A DNA stretch of 64,000 nt. It comes from Rapidithrix thailandica (lineage in GTDB: Bacteria > Bacteroidota > Bacteroidia > Cytophagales > Flammeovirgaceae). The position numbers were made by a program, and so were the translations under genes. Shown piece by piece: positions 34,975 through 44,070 of this stretch. The notes under the pieces were generated by a model. It searched no databases, was not told the DNA's origin, and worked only from the letters and a program-made list of their open reading frames with translations. Every line of letters starts with the position of its first letter. Position 1 is the stretch's first letter. Location of the stretch: contig NZ_JBDKWZ010000015.1 of assembly GCF_039710355.1 (NCBI RefSeq), positions 62,001-126,000 on the forward strand, in the 5' to 3' direction.

Positions 34975-34996
34975 CACAACAGACTACCTTGTTATA

Positions 34997-36838
34997 TTAT
35001 TCTACAGTTACTGATTTGGCTAAGTTGCGGGGCTGATCCACGTTGCAACCTCGGTCTAATGCAATGTAGTAAGCCAATAGTTGAAGTGGAATGACCGAAA
35101 CCAAAGGCATTAACTCCTCTTTGGTGCGGGGAACTTTAATGACATGGTCCACCATGGTTTCAATGACGGCATCTCCTTCGTTGACAATCGCGATCACTTT
35201 TCCCTTACGCGCTTTAATTTCTTGAATATTAGAAATGATTTTTTCGTAAGAATTATCGTGAGGAGCAATAACCACCACTGGCATTTCTTCGTCTATCAAG
35301 GCGATCGGGCCGTGTTTCATCTCCGCAGCCGGATACCCTTCGGCATGGATATAGGAAATTTCTTTGAGTTTTAAGGCTCCTTCCAATGCTACCGGGAAGT
35401 TATATCCCCGGCCCAAATACAAGAAGTTACTTGCACCTTTGTAAATGGACGAGATATATTTGATTTGAGCGTTCAGTTCCAGCGACTTTTCCACTTTTTC
35501 AGGAATCGCATCCATTGCATATAGCAGCTCTAAATACTTTTGCTCAGAAATGGTTTTTTTCTCTCTCGCGATCATTAAGGCGATCATGGAAAGCACTGTC
35601 AGTTGGGCGGTAAAAGCTTTGGTACTGGCAACTCCGATTTCGGGGCCGGCATGTATATATGCTCCTTCGTGAGATGCTCTGGCAATGGAGGAACCGACCA
35701 CATTACAGACACCCAAGATGATCGCTCCCTTTTCTTTGGCAAGCTCAATGGCTGCTAAAGTGTCGGCTGTTTCCCCGGATTGGGAAATCGGGATCACAAT
35801 ATCTCCAGGGGCAATGATCGGATTTCTGTAACGGAATTCCGAAGCGTATTCTACTTCCACCGGAATCCGGGTGAGGTCTTCGATCAGGTATTCGGCAACC
35901 AAACCTGCGTGCCAGCTGGTACCACAAGCGACAATTATGATTCTGTTGGCATTGACCAACTCCTGATAATGTTTGTGGATACCACCCAAAGCCAAGTGCC
36001 CGTTGGCGGCAATCAATCGGCCTCTAAGGCAGTCGCGGATGGACTTGGGCTGTTCGTAGATTTCCTTTAACATGAAGTGATCAAAGCCTCCTTTTTCAAT
36101 GGCTTCCAATTCCATGTCCAAAGTTTGGATGTAAGGGTTCTGGTGTTCGTCATCCAGGTTTTTGATGCTGAGTCCATCACCATTGATCACCGCAATTTCC
36201 TGATCGTTCAAATACACAACTTCTTTTGTGTATTCGATGATGGGAGTGGCATCTGAGGCCAGAAAATATTCTTTTTTCTCTTCTCCGACTCCGATCACCA
36301 GAGGGCTGCCTTTGCGGGCGGCAATTAACTGATCGGGGTTGTCTTTGGAAGTGATAACAATGGCATAAGCACCAACCACTTCTGTCAGCGCTAGCCGGAC
36401 GGCTTCTTCCAGCGAGCATTGGTTGTGTTTTTGGATGTGCTCGATGAATTGAATAAAGACTTCCGAGTCCGTCTCACTGATAAATCGGTGTCCCTTTTTT
36501 TCCAGTTCTTTCTTCAGTGTATCATAGTTCTCAATGATGCCGTTGTGGATCATTGCCAATTTTTTGTCTGAAGAAAGGTGAGGGTGGGCGTTGACATCGT
36601 TAGGGGCTCCGTGAGTTGCCCAGCGTGTGTGGCCGATGCCTGTGGTGCCTGAAACATCCTGATCCTGAATAAATTGCTCCAGGTCAGAGACCTTTCCTTG
36701 TTTTTTGAAAACTTTTAGCGAGCTGTTGAGCACTGCGATTCCGGCACTGTCATAGCCCCGGTATTCGAGGCGTTTCAAACCCTTGAGTAAGACCTCATGA
36801 GCTTGCCTGTGGCCTACGTAACCAATGATTCCGCACAT
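34997..36838 (-). CDS. glmS: Glutamine-fructose-6-phosphate aminotransferase (isomerizing)
   Basis: 613 residues, full length. Class II amidotransferase domain with nucleophile Cys2 (MCGIIGYVGHRQA) at the N-terminus and the GHTRWATHG glutamine-site block about residue 71. Two SIS domains follow (about 285-430 and 455-600), with SQSGETADT, STKAFTAQL and the C-terminal RNLAKSVTVE tail that closes the sugar site. Makes glucosamine 6-phosphate from fructose 6-phosphate and glutamine, the first step to UDP-GlcNAc for peptidoglycan and LPS. ATG at 36838. No glmS ribozyme was recognised upstream. Confidence 0.98.
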   Translation of the reverse strand: MCGIIGYVGHRQAHEVLLKGLKRLEYRGYDSAGIAVLNSSLKVFKKQGKVSDLEQFIQDQDVSGTTGIGHTRWATHGAPNDVNAHPHLSSDKKLAMIHNGIIENYDTLKKELEKKGHRFISETDSEVFIQFIEHIQKHNQCSLEEAVRLALTEVVGAYAIVITSKDNPDQLIAARKGSPLVIGVGEEKKEYFLASDATPIIEYTKEVVYLNDQEIAVINGDGLSIKNLDDEHQNPYIQTLDMELEAIEKGGFDHFMLKEIYEQPKSIRDCLRGRLIAANGHLALGGIHKHYQELVNANRIIIVACGTSWHAGLVAEYLIEDLTRIPVEVEYASEFRYRNPIIAPGDIVIPISQSGETADTLAAIELAKEKGAIILGVCNVVGSSIARASHEGAYIHAGPEIGVASTKAFTAQLTVLSMIALMIAREKKTISEQKYLELLYAMDAIPEKVEKSLELNAQIKYISSIYKGASNFLYLGRGYNFPVALEGALKLKEISYIHAEGYPAAEMKHGPIALIDEEMPVVVIAPHDNSYEKIISNIQEIKARKGKVIAIVNEGDAVIETMVDHVIKVPRTKEELMPLVSVIPLQLLAYYIALDRGCNVDQPRNLAKSVTVE

Positions 36839-37142
36839 AGTAGTTAATGAGTTTTATATTTATATTTCTCGATAAAAAATTTATACGAGCTCAAAATTGT
36901 ATTTAAGTAACGTGCATAGATTAGACCAATTTTGAGAAAGCATAATACATAAAAATCAAATACCCCTTAAGTGGCTTAAGAAATATTAATGAATTTTAAA
37001 GCGCTAAAGTTAATGGAATTTATAGAATAAGTAAAAAGGAATGCGATGAAGTTTATGTAAAATACAAAACACCTCCGAACTCTCATAGAGTGTTTCAGAG
37101 GTGTTTTGTATAAAGAAATATATTGTAAATCAGGTGTTTATG
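36839..37142. other. Intergenic region between glmS and the DUF4270 gene
   Basis: 304 bp on one strand. It holds the DUF4270 terminator (37062-37111) and an AT-rich glmS promoter region. No ribozyme core and no frame of interest. Confidence 0.45.
37062..37111 (-). terminator. Terminator of the DUF4270 gene
   Basis: Perfect 14-bp arms ATACAAAACACCTC (37062-37075) and complement (37098-37111) around a 22-nt loop. Confidence 0.7.
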
Positions 37143-38510
37143 CTAATCTAGCAACGAGTAATGAATGCGTAATTGCAACCTGAAATCGTCCATATTTTGA
37201 AAGTCTCCAAAGAAGAGTTTGTTTATGGTACTGCTGTTGTTGGTAGGTTCGATCAACAAACCGTAACCGGTTTCTTTTCCCCACACAAGGTTTTGTATAT
37301 AACTGGTCATTTCGGTAGGAGCATAGGACCTTCCGTTGGCAATATACCCGATGTTCATTGGGGTAAACTGTCCGCCTGATTTGATCACTAATTCATTTTG
37401 GATATAATCATAACTGATAAAGTTTCCTTTGTCATCTTCAAAAAACTTTCGATTTCCATTTGCATCCAAACGGATTACCCGTAAGCCGGAAGGAGGGAGT
37501 TTTTGTCCGTTAAAGTTTCCGTCATCAATAGGTTGTAATACAATTTCGGCTTTGTTGATGAGTAATTCTTCTACATTTCTGTTCAAGGTTGGGAATTCTA
37601 ACCGGGTGGTAATGCCGGAGGCAGCTTGAATAATACACCTATTATTCGTCATCTCCGTACTCAAAGGCTCTTTAGTATCCCAGCCGGAGAGGTAGGCACT
37701 TTCGCTAAAATCGTTTTCGATATGGTGAAATGGTCGACTGATATATAATTTATATTCTTTCTCTACTTTTTTATTTTCATCGTCAAAATAATGATAGTGT
37801 AAGGTTAGATAACTATAAGGAACACCACTCGAAGAAATGGTTCGAAATCCAAAAATAGCATCGTCTTCTTCACTTAATGAGCTAACTTTTATTCCACCCA
37901 AAAGAAAGTGAGTATTGTATCTTGTGATGGGTTTTAGTGTATCCTGCACCATTTCAAAAAGTTTGTTTCCATACTCTTCACTTAAGTTGAAAGAAACAAA
38001 CTTGTTAGTGTCTCCCGCTACTTTAAAGTCTTCAACTTTGGCTAATTCAGTTCCTAATGATTCTATTTCATCAAATTGATAATGTGTTTTGGAATGAATA
38101 CTATCAGCCAACTCGTGTAAAACAAATGTTTGTGTGGAGTTGCTGTCACCATAAATGAATCCATAACCTAGAGTCAAAGTCGCTTTATCAAACTGGCGTT
38201 CTCCATCTTTGCCACTTAACTCTACTTTATCTCCAGCAATTTGAAAGCCAAAATATGTAGTGGCTTGGGTATGCCCCAGCACAGGGTCTTTGGTGCTTCC
38301 GACCAGCATGACCCCGGTGTTACTGGTGGGAACCGAGTCTAATTTGACAATGGAGGTTTTGATAGAGAAAGTATCGGTAAAAGTGGTATTGATAAGGTCG
38401 TCCGGGCGGAGTTCCAGCCCGATGCTTTCCGTATCATTGTCACAGCCGAGAGAAAGAAAGGCCAGGATTGATAATAATCCTAGCCCCAGGGTCTTAGCCC
38501 GCAAGTTCAT
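37143..38510 (-). CDS. DUF4270 family lipoprotein
   Basis: 455 residues from the ATG at 38510, which overlaps the end of the glycogen-synthase-like gene by 17 bp and gives a clean lipobox (LSLGC, Cys about 22); the longer frame to 38585 adds an unconvincing N-terminus. DUF4270 signatures: IGLELRPDDLINTTFTDTF, VLVGS-like GVMLVGSTKDPVLGHTQATTYFGF, and a C-terminal part ending FRLQLRIHYS. The family is Bacteroidota-specific and of unknown function, probably an outer-membrane surface lipoprotein. Gene order glycogen-synthase-like, DUF4270, glmS recurs in the phylum (recollection, not checked). Confidence 0.85.
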   Translation of the reverse strand: MNLRAKTLGLGLLSILAFLSLGCDNDTESIGLELRPDDLINTTFTDTFSIKTSIVKLDSVPTSNTGVMLVGSTKDPVLGHTQATTYFGFQIAGDKVELSGKDGERQFDKATLTLGYGFIYGDSNSTQTFVLHELADSIHSKTHYQFDEIESLGTELAKVEDFKVAGDTNKFVSFNLSEEYGNKLFEMVQDTLKPITRYNTHFLLGGIKVSSLSEEDDAIFGFRTISSSGVPYSYLTLHYHYFDDENKKVEKEYKLYISRPFHHIENDFSESAYLSGWDTKEPLSTEMTNNRCIIQAASGITTRLEFPTLNRNVEELLINKAEIVLQPIDDGNFNGQKLPPSGLRVIRLDANGNRKFFEDDKGNFISYDYIQNELVIKSGGQFTPMNIGYIANGRSYAPTEMTSYIQNLVWGKETGYGLLIEPTNNSSTINKLFFGDFQNMDDFRLQLRIHYSLLD

Positions 38511-39303
38511 TGTATAGTTCGTAATATGATTCAGTATATTCATCGGACGATTCGATTGTGTCGATTTTTTTGTTTGAAAACTCATTGAATATTCCGTTCA
38601 GTTTATCCTCAATGTCTTTGCAAGAGCGAGTTACGATATCTGCATACTCAGTACCAATTTTGATAAAGCCTTCGAAATCGGCCGTACTGAGGTTTTGAAG
38701 CATCGTGTCTTCGATATCCACCATTTTTACCTTGTTGAGCAAATCACCTTCAAATTTATAACTAAAAGGTGTGTTGTACACGGTAAAAATTGTTTTGGTG
38801 TTTTTAAACATCGGGTCGTTCTTGTATGTTGTTTTTAAGTAGAGAGGAATCAGGCTTGTCATCCAATCGTTACAGTGAACGATATCCGGGGCCCATCCTA
38901 ATTTTTTGACCGTTTCAATTACCCCTTTGCAGAAGAAGATTGCCCGTTCGTCATTGTCATCATAAAACTTCTCGGTTTTATCGGTAAATACCGATTTGCG
39001 ATGGAAGTAGTCCTCATTATCGATAAAGTAAACCTGAAGTTTGGCATTCGGAATCGAAGCGACTTTAATGGTTAAGGGTTTTTCCTCTTCTCCTACAGCA
39101 ATGTTAATCCCAGAGAGCCGTACTACTTCATGTAACCTGTTTTTTCGTTCATTAATCAGCCCGAACCTAGGCACGAGAATCCTTATTTCCATCCCTCGTT
39201 CTTGCATAGATTGTGGCAGCTTCCTAACATAATCGGCAACCTCAGTAGTCCTTAGAAAAGGATTGATCTCGCTGGATACATAAAGAATTTTTAGATTTGG
39301 CAT
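38494..39303 (-). CDS. Short glycogen/starch-synthase-like protein (GT5 N-terminal domain only)
   Basis: 269 residues against about 480 for full glycogen synthases, so only the first Rossmann domain is present. It begins ILYVSSEINPFLRTTEVADY, in which the family K-x-G-G-L ADP-glucose loop is replaced by TTEVAD. It continues YFIDNEDYFHR, DIVHCNDWMTSLIPLYLK and FTVYNTPFSYKF, then ends in an acidic tail instead of the catalytic second domain. It cannot be a complete glycogen synthase. Short versions like this are found across Bacteroidota next to panC; role unknown. Divergent from panC. Confidence 0.85.
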   Translation of the reverse strand: MPNLKILYVSSEINPFLRTTEVADYVRKLPQSMQERGMEIRILVPRFGLINERKNRLHEVVRLSGINIAVGEEEKPLTIKVASIPNAKLQVYFIDNEDYFHRKSVFTDKTEKFYDDNDERAIFFCKGVIETVKKLGWAPDIVHCNDWMTSLIPLYLKTTYKNDPMFKNTKTIFTVYNTPFSYKFEGDLLNKVKMVDIEDTMLQNLSTADFEGFIKIGTEYADIVTRSCKDIEDKLNGIFNEFSNKKIDTIESSDEYTESYYELYNELAG

Positions 39304-39516
39304 ATTTATCGGATTTTACTTTATTTTTGCCGCAAAAATACGAAAAAATTAAGGGATTTCCATATTTCTGCGGCAACAGATGCCTGACTTGCCGAAAAAT
39401 TCGCAAGTCTTTAACCCATTGTTCCTCTTGTTTAGGGAATTCAGCAGCCACCATAATGGTTGCCTGACATGAGTGGGTTGAGTTTATTTTTTATTCAGAC
39501 ATTGCTTCTTTTGCAC

Positions 39517-40377
39517 ATGGAGTGTTTCGAAAATTATTCTTCTCTGCGTCAGTTTATTCAACTGAGCAAAATGGCCGGGAAATCTATCGGGTTTGTACCT
39601 ACGATGGGTTTTTTACATGCCGGACACCTTTCGTTACTACGAGAAGCCAGACTGGCCTGCGATGTAGTGGTTTGCAGTATTTATGTCAACCCTACCCAAT
39701 TTAATGAGGTGAAGGATTTACAAGCCTATCCCCGGGATGTGAAACGCGACTTGACATTGTTGGAAAAGGAGGGCTGCGATGCCGTGTACCTCCCTTCCAA
39801 TGAAGATATCTATCCGGGGGGGATAGATCAACTTACTTTGGGTTTTACCTTTGGCCCTTTGGAAAAGGTGATGGAAGGCAAGCACCGCCCCGGGCATTTC
39901 AACGGAGTGGCTCAGGTTATCCCGCGTTTGTTTCACCAAGTGCAACCGGATAAGGCTTATTTTGGCCAAAAAGATTTGCAACAATGCCGTATTGTGGAAT
40001 GTCTGGTACGTGATTTGGGCTTTGACGTACAGATAGAAGTGTGTGGGATTGTCAGGGAAGAAGATGGATTGGCCATGTCATCCCGGAATGTTCGCCTGGA
40101 TGCCCGACAGCGGAAATTAGCTCCTGTATTATATCAGACTTTGCAAAGAGCTGAAAAGCAATTGCAGCAATACCAAAGGCTCGATGAAGTCATAAATGAC
40201 TGTGTGGCCTGGATACAACAATACCCCGAATTTACCCTGGAATATTTTGAAATAGTTGATAAAGATTCACTTCAGCCGCTGCAGGGTTATCAGGCCGAGT
40301 CAAAACTGGCAGTTTGTTTGGCCGCTCATTTAGGAACGGCCCGTTTAATTGACAATCTGATTGTGGACATAGCCTAA
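39517..40377 (+). CDS. panC: Pantoate-beta-alanine ligase (pantothenate synthetase)
   Basis: 286 residues from the ATG at 39517, the usual length; the frame runs back to 39460 but with no homology. HIGH-type motif FVPTMGFLHAGHLSLL at about 25-40, NPTQFNEVKDLQAYPRD, RPGHFNGVAQVIPRLF, FGQKDLQQCRIVECLV and MSSRNVRLD (KMSKS-like). It joins pantoate and beta-alanine with ATP in coenzyme A synthesis. Divergent from the glycogen-synthase-like gene and upstream of panD, which supplies its beta-alanine. Confidence 0.97.
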   Translation: MECFENYSSLRQFIQLSKMAGKSIGFVPTMGFLHAGHLSLLREARLACDVVVCSIYVNPTQFNEVKDLQAYPRDVKRDLTLLEKEGCDAVYLPSNEDIYPGGIDQLTLGFTFGPLEKVMEGKHRPGHFNGVAQVIPRLFHQVQPDKAYFGQKDLQQCRIVECLVRDLGFDVQIEVCGIVREEDGLAMSSRNVRLDARQRKLAPVLYQTLQRAEKQLQQYQRLDEVINDCVAWIQQYPEFTLEYFEIVDKDSLQPLQGYQAESKLAVCLAAHLGTARLIDNLIVDIA

Positions 40378-40533
40378 AATGAAAAGAAGTTTTTCTACTT
40401 CGTGAAAAGTACAGTATGTTTGTAGTGTTTTTAAAATTGATGCATCCTATTGGTATAGAGTGTGTTTAGTGAAATACTTATGAGCTTAAGTACACTTAAT
40501 TAAAGAATAAATCGAGAAAAAAAGGTTGGAAGA

Positions 40534-40884
40534 ATGTTTATTGAGGTTTTAAAATCTAAAATTCACAGAGTAAAAGTTACCCAAGCTGAATTGAATTATG
40601 TTGGGAGTGTTACCATCGATGAAAACCTGATGGAAGCTGCCAATATTATTGAAGGTGAGAAAGTGCAGATTGTGAATAACAATAATGGGGAACGCCTGGA
40701 AACCTATGTGATCCGGGGAGAACGGGGAAGTGGAACTATCTGTTTGAATGGTGCCGCAGCGCGTAAAGTGCAGGTAGGAGATATCTTGATTATCATTTCC
40801 TATTGTACTATGGAGCGTGAAGAAGCCCTTCAATACAAACCTTTATTAGTTTTTCCGGATGAAAATAATCAATTGGTAAGCTAA
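40534..40884 (+). CDS. panD: Aspartate 1-decarboxylase proenzyme
   Basis: 116 residues, standard PanD length. MFIEVLKSKIHRVKVTQAEL, then LNYVGSVTIDENLME with the Gly24-Ser25 cleavage site that yields the pyruvoyl cofactor, and the catalytic Tyr/Asn region IICLNGAAAR-like (GTICLNGAAARKVQVGDIL). Makes beta-alanine for PanC. ATG at 40534 after an A-rich leader. 156 bp downstream of panC, so either co-transcribed or independently started. Confidence 0.97.
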   Translation: MFIEVLKSKIHRVKVTQAELNYVGSVTIDENLMEAANIIEGEKVQIVNNNNGERLETYVIRGERGSGTICLNGAAARKVQVGDILIIISYCTMEREEALQYKPLLVFPDENNQLVS

Positions 40885-40998
40885 TTTCAGTTTGTTTTGA
40901 GACTGCTTTTCAAATTGAAGGATTCAAAGAATTGACTTGTTAAATTCCATGGGCAGGATAATAGGATAAAAAAGATGTAATCAAATAGGGGAGCCCTT

Positions 40999-41033
40999 AA
41001 AAAGTGGTTGAGCACATCCTTCAACCACTTTTT
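40999..41033 (+). terminator. Terminator downstream of panD
   Basis: Perfect 13-bp arms AAAAAGTGGTTGA and complement around a 9-nt loop, with a T-run exit. It lies 115 bp past the panD stop. Confidence 0.75.
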
Positions 41034-41036
41034 ATA

Positions 41037-41203
41037 TTGAAGTGGTTTACACTTATAGTTTTTGACTGAAAGTGGAATCAAAATCGGCTCATCAAGGCAC
41101 TTTTTTGAAGAGAATAGCCAAAGCTATTGTTGAAGAAAATAACACGGAGGAGGCGTTTTTGAAATATTTTTCAGGAAAAAGAAAAAGTTGAATTCACTTC
41201 ATT
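41037..41203. repeat. Dispersed intergenic repeat, copy B (167 bp)
   Basis: Homologue of 3810-3975 in the same orientation on the plus strand. It begins three bases after the panD terminator, and its right end ATTCACTTCATT is also the right end of similarity to copy A, so both borders are fairly sharp. Confidence 0.8.
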
Positions 41204-41342
41204 ATTATCATAGCAAAAGCCTCCTCGGTCAAGGGCTTGATTACCATGTTAAAATTGATGACCAACTTGAAATATGGTTTATAATAGCATTTTGTAGGAT
41301 TATTTTTGCCTGCTTACTTATATTTATAGCAAATTTGTGAGG

Positions 41343-42353
41343 ATGAAGTGGAATACAAAATCGCTGTTTACATATCTGATATCAGTTAGTATCTCAGCGC
41401 TTTTATTTTGGTATGTATACAAAGACCAGAATTTAGCTGAAATGCTGGAGAGAGTGGGAAGTGCCGACCTGAAGTGGGTTTTGGTGTCTATTGTTATCTC
41501 TATGTTCAGCCACTTAAGCAGGGGGATCCGTTGGAAAATAGCCTTGAAGCCGTTAGGGTATAATGTCAACACAATCAAGGTTTTTATGGCTGTGGTTGTA
41601 GGGTATTTTGTCAACAACTTAGTGCCTCGCATGGGAGAAATGGCCCGTTGCGGTTTGTTGAAAAAGGGGGAAGGGGTGCCTATCCGGGTGTCTTTTGGAG
41701 CCGTGGCTGCAGAACGTGCATTGGATTTGATTTTATTAGTGGGGTTAATCGCTACTGTGTTGATTTTGGAATTTAATAAAATCGGCGTGTTTTTGAGCGA
41801 AAAGCTGACTGTGACAGGGGCGGGAATGCTTTCCAAACTGATACTTTTGGGGGGAGTAGGAGTGTTTTTGATAGTGTTTGCCCTGATTTTGTATTTTCAG
41901 AGGCATCGCTTGCAAAGTTTCACTGTTTATCAAAAAGTTGGCAACTTATTGTCCGGTTTTAAAGAAGGGCTTCTCAGCATTCTCAAATTAAGTGCGGTGG
42001 ATCGCTTTTATTATATAATGCATACGTTGCTGATTTGGGTAGCTTACTATTTTATGGCTTATGTCATGTTCTTTTGCACTCCCGAAACCAGTATTTTACC
42101 TCCTATGACGGCTCTTACCGTATTGATTATGGGTGGAATCGGAATGGCCATTCCTACTCCGGGAGGCACAGGGTCTTATCATCTGTTTGTGACGGCTACC
42201 TTGCTGGCATATGGAATTAGTGAACCCACCGGGAAGTATTTTGCTTTCTTATTGCACAGTTCACAAGTGCTATCGCAAATTATTTTTGGAAGTTTATTTC
42301 TGTTGATCAGCTTGCTTTGGTCGAAAAAGCCAGCTTACAGCAATGCGGGATAA
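41343..42353 (+). CDS. Flippase-like membrane protein of the LPG synthase TM / YbhN family
   Basis: 336 residues from the ATG at 41343. Eight or so hydrophobic segments in the pattern of UPF0104 proteins: SRGIRWKIALKPLG, FVNNLVPRMGEMARCGLL, ERALDLILLV and the final GMAIPTPGGTGSYHLFV loop. These proteins resemble the membrane domain of lysylphosphatidylglycerol synthase and may move or modify lipids; no aminoacyl-transferase domain is present. Inner membrane. Spaced 28 bp from rfaE2, so possibly an operon. Confidence 0.88.
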   Translation: MKWNTKSLFTYLISVSISALLFWYVYKDQNLAEMLERVGSADLKWVLVSIVISMFSHLSRGIRWKIALKPLGYNVNTIKVFMAVVVGYFVNNLVPRMGEMARCGLLKKGEGVPIRVSFGAVAAERALDLILLVGLIATVLILEFNKIGVFLSEKLTVTGAGMLSKLILLGGVGVFLIVFALILYFQRHRLQSFTVYQKVGNLLSGFKEGLLSILKLSAVDRFYYIMHTLLIWVAYYFMAYVMFFCTPETSILPPMTALTVLIMGGIGMAIPTPGGTGSYHLFVTATLLAYGISEPTGKYFAFLLHSSQVLSQIIFGSLFLLISLLWSKKPAYSNAG

Positions 42354-42381
42354 CCGGATAATAAAAATATAAATCGACTAT

Positions 42382-42864
42382 ATGAAAACACCTTCGGCTG
42401 ATAAAGTCTACTCGTTGGCAGCTTTACAAGAGCAAGTAAAAATATGGAAACAAAACGGGCAAAGGGTAGTCTTTACCAATGGTTGTTTTGATATTCTTCA
42501 TTTGGGGCATGTAGATTACCTGGAAAAGACTGCTGCCATGGGCGACAAACTTATTGTGGGGCTTAACTCTGATGCATCCGTCAAACGGCTGAAAGGGGAA
42601 AGCCGCCCGGTCAATCCTGAACATGCGCGTGCCCGTGTGTTAGCAGCTCTGGGTTTTGTGGATGCAGTAGTCCTGTTTGCAGAGGATACTCCTTTCGAGC
42701 TGATTTCGGGTTTATTACCCGATGTACTGGTAAAAGGAGGAGATTATACGGTGGAAACCATCGTGGGAGCGGATATCGTGATGCAGCACGGTGGAGAAGT
42801 AAAAACGGTGGCATTAGTCGATGGGTTTTCCACTACGGAAATCATCCGGAAAGCAAAGTCATAA
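42382..42864 (+). CDS. rfaE2: D-glycero-beta-D-manno-heptose 1-phosphate adenylyltransferase
   Basis: 160 residues: the nucleotidyltransferase half of HldE as a separate protein. HxGH motif NGCFDILHLGHVDYL (about 33-47), LNSDASVKRLKGESRPVN, VKGGDYT and the C-terminal GFSTTEII. Makes ADP-heptose for LPS core. The bifunctional partner with the kinase domain is not in the window. A related cytidylyltransferase role is less likely because of the GGDY and GFSTT motifs. ATG at 42382. Confidence 0.93.
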   Translation: MKTPSADKVYSLAALQEQVKIWKQNGQRVVFTNGCFDILHLGHVDYLEKTAAMGDKLIVGLNSDASVKRLKGESRPVNPEHARARVLAALGFVDAVVLFAEDTPFELISGLLPDVLVKGGDYTVETIVGADIVMQHGGEVKTVALVDGFSTTEIIRKAKS

Positions 42865-42991
42865 ACAAGAGGAAGTATAGAAGGAAAAGCTTTTTTTAAA
42901 TATTTTTAATGTATTTTAACAGCTACTTAATCACCTCTGGGCATTAAAATCCGTAAGAGTATATTAACAACTAAATAAAATTGTTAAACCT

Positions 42992-43684
42992 ATGTTTTGG
43001 ATTATTTTCATTGGGTTTTTGGTAGCCAGTTGGTTAGTGAGCTACCGATTGAAATCAAAATTCAGAAAGTATTCACAGATACCCATACAAAATGGTATGT
43101 CTGGTGCGGAAGCCGCGGCACAAATGCTGCGTGATAACCGTATTTACGATGTGCAAATTACCTGTGTACCTGGGCAATTGACTGATCATTACAACCCGGC
43201 AGACAAGACCATTAACCTGAGTGAACCGGTCTTCTATGGAAGAAGTGCTGCTTCCGTAGCCGTTGCGGCTCACGAAACCGGACACGCAGTACAACATGCT
43301 ACAGCTTACGGTATGTTGGAATTCCGCTCGGCTATGGTGCCCGTACAAAATATCAGTTCCAAGATTTTGAACATCATTTTTTGGGTTTCATTGCTGGGAG
43401 GTATCTTCTTTTTAGGCTTGCCCTATAAACTGGTTTTATTGGCTATCATCGCTTGTTATGCGGTAATTTCCCTGTTCAGTTTGGTGACCTTACCCGTTGA
43501 GCTCGATGCCAGTAAACGGGCCTTGGCCTGGGTAGAAAGCCGGGGGATTGTAACGGAGAGTGAGTACGGTATGGCCAAAGATGCTTTGAAATGGGCCGCT
43601 TTGACCTATATCGTAGCCGCCGCCAGTTCGTTGACCTTTTTATTTTATTATGTATTGCAATACTTAGGTATGAGCGATGATTAA
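42992..43684 (+). CDS. YugP-type zinc metallopeptidase, membrane-bound
   Basis: 230 residues. N-terminal membrane segment (1-20), zinc motif HETGH at about residues 93-97 (VAVAAHETGHAVQHA), then two to three membrane segments, with the third zinc ligand expected in the LPVELDASKRALAWV region (Glu). A small M48-related family widespread in bacteria; substrates are membrane proteins or unknown. ATG at 42992 after an AT-rich leader, separate from rfaE2. A strong terminator follows. Confidence 0.9.
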   Translation: MFWIIFIGFLVASWLVSYRLKSKFRKYSQIPIQNGMSGAEAAAQMLRDNRIYDVQITCVPGQLTDHYNPADKTINLSEPVFYGRSAASVAVAAHETGHAVQHATAYGMLEFRSAMVPVQNISSKILNIIFWVSLLGGIFFLGLPYKLVLLAIIACYAVISLFSLVTLPVELDASKRALAWVESRGIVTESEYGMAKDALKWAALTYIVAAASSLTFLFYYVLQYLGMSDD

Positions 43685-43710
43685 TAGATAAAAAAAATAG
43701 AACTTTTAAA

Positions 43711-43751
43711 AAAACAAGCCCCGCTTTCGAATAGGAAGCGGGGCTTGTTTT
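43711..43751 (+). terminator. Terminator of the YugP-type gene
   Basis: Perfect 16-bp arms AAAACAAGCCCCGCTT and complement with a 9-nt loop and T-tract; the strongest terminator in the window. Confidence 0.9.
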
Positions 43752-44070
43752 TTATGAGAAGATGGGTGAAGGTTGTGAAACCGACAATTGAGTTGCGTTT
43801 TTGGAAAGCTTCAAGTGTAACCGCCTGTTTGTAATTTCCATTAAAAGCTTACCGGATTACCATTTTGTTCTTTGCCCTTTGAATTGTAGTTGCACTCCTG
43901 TGTATTTTTGTACTACTTTGCAGAATGAAAGTCCTAACCTGAATAGGGGAGCTTAAATGACTGAGGACGAATCTCGGATGAAATCTCGGAGAACGAATTT
44001 TTGACTGTGTACATCATCGTGCCTGTAAAACGAGCACAGGTACTTAACCATTATAAACAACCTTTTCAAT
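43752..44070 (+). promoter_or_regulatory. Promoter and long leader of the M49-like gene
   Basis: GTTG (43889), 21 bp, TACTTTG (43914-43920) is a plausible promoter, giving a leader of about 140 nt. The leader contains two copies of ATCTCGGA nine bases apart (about 43973 and 43983) and a hairpin with arms at 44019-44026 and 44036-44043 (one wobble) just before the ATG. No known riboswitch was recognised. Confidence 0.4.

Larger units (their letters stand above)
40885..41342. other. Intergenic region with a hairpin and copy B of the dispersed repeat
   Basis: 458 bp. A panD terminator hairpin sits at 40999-41033, immediately followed by the repeat (41037-41203). The remaining 140 bp up to the next gene is AT-rich and probably holds its promoter. 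Short frames here match nothing. Confidence 0.6.

Noticed and set aside
36839..37061. Possible glmS ribozyme in front of glmS.
   Set aside because: The glmS ribozyme core (a pseudoknotted region with a conserved self-cleavage site) was not recognised; the gene is in Bacteroidota, where that ribozyme is not known.
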